NCBI GenBank assembly: GCA_035291605.1
Contig: DATDRS010000374.1
Span: forward strand, 1-8,244
Origin: DATDRS01 sp035291605
GTDB lineage: Bacteria; Chloroflexota; Anaerolineae; Anaerolineales; UBA6663
DNA length: 8,244 nucleotides
Direction: 5' to 3'
The notes beneath the pieces were generated by a model. That model ran no database searches and was not told the DNA's origin. It saw only the letters and a list, made by a program, of their open reading frames with translations. Numbering within the stretch: position 1 is the first letter of the stretch; the number at the start of each line of letters is the position of its first letter. Below, in pieces: positions 4,702-8,244 of the stretch. The position numbers were made by a program, and so were the translations under genes.

Positions 4702-5421
4702 TCAGGGTGAAGCCCCCCACACCCTCACCCAACTGAACACGACTTCTCCTGGCCCGATGCTGCGGGCCAGCACGCCCAGGCGGCCTCGCGCGGGCGCGCC
4801 GTTGGCGGCGGCTTCGACCAGCCGTTCATCATTGATCCGCACGATCACGCGCGCTGCCCGCACATCCACGCGCACCCGGTTGCTCTCCGGCTGCACCAGG
4901 ATGTGCGGCCACTGCTGCCACGCGAACCACTGCTGCCGTTCCGGGCCATCCTGCCGGTAGGCCTCGGCATAGCCGTTGCTGTTGACCAGCACCGCGTTGT
5001 AATGCGCCTCGTCCTGCCATCCGAACACCAGGCCGTAGACGGCGCCGCTCTCGCCCGCGGTCTGTGTCCCCGCAATTTCAAGCGTGAAGTCGCCCGCTGG
5101 GCCAGCCGTCAACCCGAGGACAAGCTGGTCAGGCGTGGTGAACTCGGCGGCCAGGGCGCCCTGGCGTGGGGCGAGCGCCCCCCCGGTGGGCGCGGAAAAC
5201 TCCCAGCGGGTCGAGTCCACTTTGAAGTCATCCTGCCACAGCAGCGGCCCGGCGCGCGGCGGATCGGCTAACCCAAGGGACAGGCCGAGGGCGAGCGCGC
5301 TCACGCTCACCAGGGCGGCGATGAAACCCCAGCGCGCTATCTGCCACAGCCAGCGCGGCGCCAGTTGATCAGAATCCATGCGGCGAATTGTAATACGCGC
5401 GGCGCGCCGCGCGGCTTTCAT
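4702..5421 (-). CDS. Membrane-anchored protein with probable LamG/concanavalin-like domain
   Basis: The 239-residue product has a basic N-terminus (MKAARRAARITIRR), one membrane segment at about 33-52, and an extracytoplasmic region from about 55 that looks like a single beta-sandwich. Family-like features are the opening LLWQDDFKVDSTRWEF (about 60-75), a central GAVYGLVFGWQDEAHYNAVLVNSNGYAEAYR (about 126-156), and alternating short strands through VRVDVRAARVIVRINDERL to the end. This resembles LamG or 3-keto-disaccharide-hydrolase-like jelly rolls that bind glycans, but no catalytic residues can be named, so binding is an inference. ATG 5421 is chosen because AGGGAG at 5428-5433 lies 6 nt upstream, whereas the internal ATG at 5379 has no ribosome binding site. 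It diverges from the deacetylase gene across 115 nt, and both encode envelope proteins. The start region holds an 18-bp perfect palindrome. Confidence 0.8.
   Translation of the reverse strand: MKAARRAARITIRRMDSDQLAPRWLWQIARWGFIAALVSVSALALGLSLGLADPPRAGPLLWQDDFKVDSTRWEFSAPTGGALAPRQGALAAEFTTPDQLVLGLTAGPAGDFTLEIAGTQTAGESGAVYGLVFGWQDEAHYNAVLVNSNGYAEAYRQDGPERQQWFAWQQWPHILVQPESNRVRVDVRAARVIVRINDERLVEAAANGAPARGRLGVLARSIGPGEVVFSWVRVWGASP
5396..5413. repeat. Perfect 18-bp GC palindrome within a coding start
   Basis: CGCGCGGCGCGCCGCGCG reads the same on both strands. It lies 8-25 nt inside the start of the LamG-like gene and encodes the Arg/Ala-rich N-terminus. It could form an mRNA hairpin right after the start codon, or be a by-product of Ala/Arg codons in GC-rich DNA. 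Confidence 0.6.
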
Positions 5422-5498
5422 TTTTCACTCCCTACCCCTCACGTGTGAAGCATCGCTTTTCACCCTGATTCATCACTGACCCATTCGACAATGGTCAT

Positions 5499-5528
5499 TT
5501 GTCATTCGCCATTCTCCTCTGCTATCAT
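5499..5528 (+). promoter_or_regulatory. Promoter of the deacetylase gene giving a leaderless mRNA
   Basis: TTGTCA (5499-5504), an 18-nt spacer, and TATCAT (5523-5528) each match the sigma70 consensus at five of six positions. The predicted start at about 5534-5536 coincides with ATG 5537. No Shine-Dalgarno precedes this ATG, which fits leaderless initiation. Confidence 0.6.
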
Positions 5529-5536
5529 CGCCCGCT

Positions 5537-6499
5537 ATGCGCCTTTCTGTTTGGGTCCTTAGCCTGCTCCTGATCGGCCTCGCCGCTTGCGGCGCGAATG
5601 AAACGGCGGCGCCTGTCCCCACCCTGCCTCCGCTCCTCGTTGTCGCCGTTACCCCGGCTGCGCTGCCCTCTGCCACGCTGCTGCCTGCCTACACGCCTAC
5701 GTACCTGCCCACTCTTATCCCGCCTACCTTCACTCCGCTCCCCACTCCGACTCCTGCCCCCACGCTCACCCCCTTCCCCACACCGGATTCAGACGCGCAC
5801 CACCGGCAGTTGCGCCTGCCCATCCTCATGTATCACTACGTCGGACCCTGGCCGGCCGACGCCGACGAACTGCGCCGGAACCTGACGGTCCGCCCCGAAG
5901 ATTTCGCCGCGCAGATGCAATATCTGCACGATCATGGCTACATGACTGTGAGCCTGTACGATTTAATATACGCGCTCGCGCTGGGTTGGCCCCTGCCGGA
6001 GAAACCGGTCGTGCTCACCTTTGACGACGGCTACCGTGACGTAGCGCAGCACGTTGCGCCGGCCGTGCAGCCCTACGGTTATACTGGCACAGTGTTCGTC
6101 ATCACAGAACTGATGGATCGCGAGTTCGAGCCGTACCTGACCTGGCCGCAGGCCGAGGCGCTCTATCGGCAGGGCTGGAAGATCGAGCCGCACACCAAAA
6201 CGCACGAGCAGCTGGCGGGGCGCGACCGCGACTTTCAACTCTACCAGATGCTCGGCGCCGTTCAGACGGTGCAGGCGCACATCGGCGTTCAGCCGCGCTT
6301 CTTCAACTACCCCGCCGGGAAGTACGACGACCTCACCCTGCAGCTCGCGCGCGAGATGAACCTGTGGGGCGGCGTCAGCGTGAATTTTGGCCGCGTCCAC
6401 ACGCTCGATTCGATCTACACTCTCGCCCGCGTGCGCGTGAACGGGCAGGGGACGCTGTCAGAATTCGTCGCAGGGCTGGAGGGGGATTTAGCACCCTGA
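5537..6499 (+). CDS. Polysaccharide deacetylase (CE4/NodB-fold) lipoprotein
   Basis: The 320-residue product begins with a lipoprotein signal (MRLSVWVLSLLLIGLAAC) whose lipobox LAAC gives a lipidated Cys18. A Pro/Thr-rich linker runs from about 26 to 83, then the NodB-type domain from about 94 (LPILMYHYVG) to near the end. CE4 enzymes remove N- or O-acetyl groups from peptidoglycan or exopolysaccharide using a divalent metal. Motif 1 is TFDDG (161-165) with base Asp163 and metal Asp164. Motif 2 is HTKTH with metal ligands His219 and His223. The motif-3 equivalent is FNYPAGKYDD (256-265), with Asn where many members have Arg. The context is a cell envelope group with LCP and LamG-like genes. 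Substrate is not determinable; the MYHYVG and YPAG forms resemble PgaB/YadE-like members. The start at 5537 fits the signal peptide and the adjacent promoter. Confidence 0.93.
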   Translation: MRLSVWVLSLLLIGLAACGANETAAPVPTLPPLLVVAVTPAALPSATLLPAYTPTYLPTLIPPTFTPLPTPTPAPTLTPFPTPDSDAHHRQLRLPILMYHYVGPWPADADELRRNLTVRPEDFAAQMQYLHDHGYMTVSLYDLIYALALGWPLPEKPVVLTFDDGYRDVAQHVAPAVQPYGYTGTVFVITELMDREFEPYLTWPQAEALYRQGWKIEPHTKTHEQLAGRDRDFQLYQMLGAVQTVQAHIGVQPRFFNYPAGKYDDLTLQLAREMNLWGGVSVNFGRVHTLDSIYTLARVRVNGQGTLSEFVAGLEGDLAP

Positions 6500-6508
6500 G
6501 AGTTTTTT
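6471..6508 (+). terminator. Weak terminator candidate after the deacetylase gene
   Basis: CAGGG (6471-6475) can pair with CCCTG (6494-6498), overlapping the stop codon, and a T6 run follows at 6503-6508. The stem is only 5 bp with a long loop, so termination here may be partial and some read-through into the HMG-CoA reductase gene is possible. Confidence 0.3.
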
Positions 6509-6536
6509 GCAGGTGAATCGTGATACGTGATTCGTC

Positions 6537-6542
6537 TATACT
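6537..6542 (+). promoter_or_regulatory. Possible -10 (TATACT) for the HMG-CoA reductase gene
   Basis: TATACT matches the -10 consensus at five of six positions and would start transcription near 6549. No good -35 is found at 16-18 nt. The preceding stretch has short overlapping direct repeats (CGTGAT twice in 6519-6532). Confidence 0.35.
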
Positions 6543-6581
6543 CACGCATCTCGGTTCACGCAACGTGCGATGGAGACGCCG

Positions 6582-7922
6582 ATGACCGCCTCAAACCACA
6601 CCTCCCGCCTCCCCGGTTTCTACGACAAATCCCTGTCCGAGCGCGCGCAGACCGTGGCCGCGTGGGCCAACCTGACCCCGGAGCAGCTGGCCGCCCTCGA
6701 CGGCTCGCGCGGCCTCACGCCCGAGCAGGCCGATCACATGATCGAGAACGTCGTCGGCTTGCACGCTTTACCCCTGGGCATCGCCGTCAACTTCCTCGTC
6801 AACGGGCGCGAGGTGCTCGTGCCCATGGCGATCGAGGAGCCTTCCGTCGTCGCGGGCGCGTCGTTCATGGCCCGGCTGGCGCGCGCCCCTTCCGCTTCGC
6901 TTCAGGGGTCTGCGAAGGGCGGCGGGTTCACCGCGCAGGCTACCGAGCCGCACATGATCGGCCAGATGCAAATCCTCGGCGCGGCCGACCAACACGCCGC
7001 GCGCCTCGCGCTGCTCGAAAACAAAGCCCGCCTCCTGGAGCTGGCCAACCAGATTGACCCCCTGCTGATCAAGTTCGGCGGCGGCGCGCGCGACCTCGAA
7101 GTGCGCGTGATCGAAGACTCGCCTGTCGGCCCGTTCCTCGTCGCGCACCTGATCTACGATACGCGCGACGCGATGGGCGCGAACGCCGTCAACACGGCGT
7201 GCGAAACGCTGGCCCCGACTGTCGAGCAGATCACAGGGGGGCGCGTGCATCTGCGCATCCTCTCCAACCTGGCCGACCGCCGCCTCGCCCGCGCGCGGTG
7301 CGCGATCTCGACCCAGGCGCTGGCCTTCGGCGAGTTCTCCGGCGAGCGCGTGCGCGACGGCATCATCGAGGCTTACGCCTTCGCCGCCGCCGACCCCTAC
7401 CGCGCCGCCACGCACAACAAGGGCATCATGAACGGCGTGGACGCCGTCGTCATCGCCACGGGCAACGACTGGCGCGCCATCGAGGCCGGGGCGCACGCCT
7501 ACGCCGCGCGCAGCGGCCGGTACACTTCACTGAGCACGTGGGGCAAAGATGCCAATGGGAACCTGGTCGGCACGCTAGAGATGCCGATGGCGGTGGGCAT
7601 CGTGGGCGGCGCGACGAAAGTGCATCCCACGGCGCAGGCCGCGCTCAAACTCATGGGCGTGACCACCGCGCGCGAACTGGCGGAGATCATCGTGAGCGTG
7701 GGCCTGGCGCAAAACCTGGCCGCGCTGCGCGCCCTCGCCACCGAGGGCATCCAGCGCGGGCACATGACCCTCCACGCGCGGCAGGTCGCCATCGCCGCCG
7801 GGGCCGCGGGCGAGCAGATTGAAATTGTCGCAGGCAAGCTGGTGGCGGAGAAGAGGGTGTGGATTGATCGGGCGGAGGAGATTTTGAGGGAAATCGGTGG
7901 CGGGAATCAAGAACGCAGATGA
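6582..7922 (+). CDS. mvaA: Hydroxymethylglutaryl-CoA reductase, class II
   Basis: The 446-residue product interconverts HMG-CoA and mevalonate, in the cytoplasm. It is a complete class II enzyme. The substrate-site motif ENVVG is at 55-59. Catalytic residues matching those of the Pseudomonas mevalonii enzyme are Glu86 (in MAIEEPSVVAGAS), Lys280 (THNKGIMNG), Asp296 (GNDWRAIEAGAHAYAARSG) and His394 (GIQRGHMTLHARQ). DAMGAN is at 196-201. Asp159 aligns with P. mevalonii Asp146, linked to NADH preference, so NAD(H) use is inferred. The overall pattern is very close to that degradative enzyme over most of its length (428 aa there), with a short insertion near 101-114. ATG 6582 is chosen because GGAG at 6572-6575 lies 6 nt before it; ATG 6570 in frame is possible. 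No other mevalonate gene is in view, so synthesis versus catabolism is open. The last three codons and stop lie in a decamer repeat. Confidence 0.96.
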   Translation: MTASNHTSRLPGFYDKSLSERAQTVAAWANLTPEQLAALDGSRGLTPEQADHMIENVVGLHALPLGIAVNFLVNGREVLVPMAIEEPSVVAGASFMARLARAPSASLQGSAKGGGFTAQATEPHMIGQMQILGAADQHAARLALLENKARLLELANQIDPLLIKFGGGARDLEVRVIEDSPVGPFLVAHLIYDTRDAMGANAVNTACETLAPTVEQITGGRVHLRILSNLADRRLARARCAISTQALAFGEFSGERVRDGIIEAYAFAAADPYRAATHNKGIMNGVDAVVIATGNDWRAIEAGAHAYAARSGRYTSLSTWGKDANGNLVGTLEMPMAVGIVGGATKVHPTAQAALKLMGVTTARELAEIIVSVGLAQNLAALRALATEGIQRGHMTLHARQVAIAAGAAGEQIEIVAGKLVAEKRVWIDRAEEILREIGGGNQERR

Positions 7923-7951
7923 GCGCTGACAGGCGCTGATGCGCGCTGATC
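7912..7951 (+). repeat. Four tandem degenerate 10-bp repeats overlapping the mvaA stop
   Basis: Units AACGCAGATG, AGCGCTGACA, GGCGCTGATG and CGCGCTGATC follow each other exactly every 10 bp (core CGCWGAY). The first unit encodes the C-terminal ERR and contains part of the stop codon. Opposite-orientation relatives occur nearby (ATCAGCG at 7963-7969 and GCATCAGC at 7986-7993). The pattern resembles low-complexity intergenic repeats seen in many environmental genomes. Confidence 0.7.
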
Positions 7952-8030
7952 TTTTCGAAGACATCAGCGAAAATCCACGCGACTCGCATCAGCAGGATCA
8001 GGGTTCTCTCGACCTGGGATGGATAGTCAT

Positions 8031-8059
8031 TTGTCAACATCCCCTCGTTTCTTTACAAT
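8031..8059 (+). promoter_or_regulatory. Strong-looking orphan promoter
   Basis: TTGTCA (8031-8036), a 17-nt spacer, and TACAAT (8054-8059) each match the sigma70 consensus at five of six positions at the ideal distance. The expected start is about 8066. No ribosome binding site or recognisable gene follows within the window; instead stem-loops begin about 50 nt downstream. Confidence 0.6.
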
Positions 8060-8065
8060 GTTTGC

Positions 8066-8244
8066 AAGCAAAGTGCTGGATTTGTGGGAAGCGCCAGACT
8101 GAGGAAAATAAAACACCCCCGACTATCCTCGGAGAGGAAGACCACCTCTCTTGGCGACCTTGTCATCGGGGGCGGGTAAACCAGACGAACTGGTTTATTA
8201 CTTGCTAAAGTGATATATCGAAATCGGGATGGCGTCAACTACAA
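8066..8244 (+). ncRNA. Candidate structured RNA or long structured leader, incomplete at the right edge
   Basis: Downstream of the orphan promoter the sequence folds well by eye. CCCCCGA (8116-8122) pairs with TCGGGGG (8166-8172) and encloses a hairpin GGAGAGG/CCTCTCT (8131-8137 with 8145-8151, including one G-T pair). Next comes TAAACCAG/CTGGTTTA (8177-8184 with 8190-8197), a perfect 8-bp stem with a 5-nt loop. A second TCGGG at 8224-8228 could compete for the 8116-8122 arm. No tRNA, tmRNA, RNase P, SRP or 6S hallmark is recognised. It could be a non-coding RNA, the leader of a gene to the right, or the RNA part of a mobile element (for example an IscB-type omega RNA/HEARO). The sequence alone does not decide. 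Confidence 0.35.

Larger units (their letters stand above)
7923..8244. other. 322-nt right-edge region without a recognised gene
   Basis: It holds the tail of the decamer repeats, a promoter at 8031-8059, and three stem-loops at 8116-8197. Base composition is visibly more AT-rich than the genes to its left. The open frames crossing it (for instance 7939-8208, plus) begin in the repeats, have no ribosome binding site, and give protein-unlike composition. Confidence 0.5.

Noticed and set aside
6768..7496. Minus-strand open frame within mvaA
   Set aside because: Antisense shadow of a complete, motif-rich enzyme; composition is not protein-like.
7912..7951. CRISPR array
   Set aside because: The repeats are 10 bp, contiguous and degenerate with no spacers.
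7952..7974. Terminator of mvaA (TTTTCG paired with CGAAAA)
   Set aside because: The stem is short and AT-rich, has no T run after it, and is explained by inverted copies of the local repeat.
7939..8208. Plus-strand open frame of 89 codons at the right edge
   Set aside because: It begins inside the decamer repeats, has no ribosome binding site, and shows no domain; its region is better described as promoter plus stem-loops. Its Cys pairs (CWIC) are not enough to argue for a zinc protein.
8229..8244. ATG at 8229 as the start of a gene running off the right edge
   Set aside because: Only five codons are visible and no Shine-Dalgarno precedes it, so it cannot be supported.

Overview
The window is high-GC bacterial DNA with compact gene spacing. 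Intergenic regions hold short direct repeats and hairpins. The extracytoplasmic proteins carry long Pro/Thr-rich linkers, groES-groEL has a HrcA-type CIRCE operator, and there is a lone class II HMG-CoA reductase. Together these suggest an environmental Chloroflexota genome (Anaerolineae-like). That placement is inferred from style and family content; no marker gene here proves it.

Layout, left to right. (1) 1-176, minus: N-terminal part of an unrecognised protein that runs off the left edge. (2) 316-507, plus: a 63-residue membrane protein. (3) 566-763, minus: a 65-residue PspC-domain membrane protein; a 12-bp hairpin separates its stop from that of gene 2. (4) 764-1078: a non-coding stretch with a three-way-junction-like inverted repeat and the groEL terminator. 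(5) 1079-3072, minus: the groES-groEL operon, with a sigma70-type promoter, a CIRCE operator of unusual spacing and a second degenerate CIRCE-like site upstream. (6) 3273-4322, minus: a LytR-CpsA-Psr (LCP) family membrane protein whose stop codon lies in the loop of a perfect hairpin. (7) 4432-4632, plus: a 66-residue membrane protein with its own promoter and terminator. (8) 4702-5421, minus: a membrane-anchored protein with a probable LamG/concanavalin-like beta-sandwich. (9) 5537-6499, plus: a polysaccharide-deacetylase lipoprotein, apparently leaderless. (10) 6582-7922, plus: class II HMG-CoA reductase. (11) 7923-8244: decamer repeats, a good promoter and a run of stem-loops that no recognised gene explains.

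Functionally, the centre is a heat-shock chaperonin operon. It is flanked by cell-envelope genes: PspC, LCP (glycopolymer attachment to peptidoglycan), the LamG-like protein, and the CE4 deacetylase. The HMG-CoA reductase is the only metabolic gene and has no mevalonate-pathway neighbours in view. Most genes look like single transcription units; only groES-groEL is clearly an operon.

I see no CRISPR array, tRNA, rRNA or transposase. The best candidates for something undescribed are the structured segment at the right edge (8031-8244), the three-way inverted repeat at 901-960, and the double CIRCE arrangement at groES. None is proven by reading alone.
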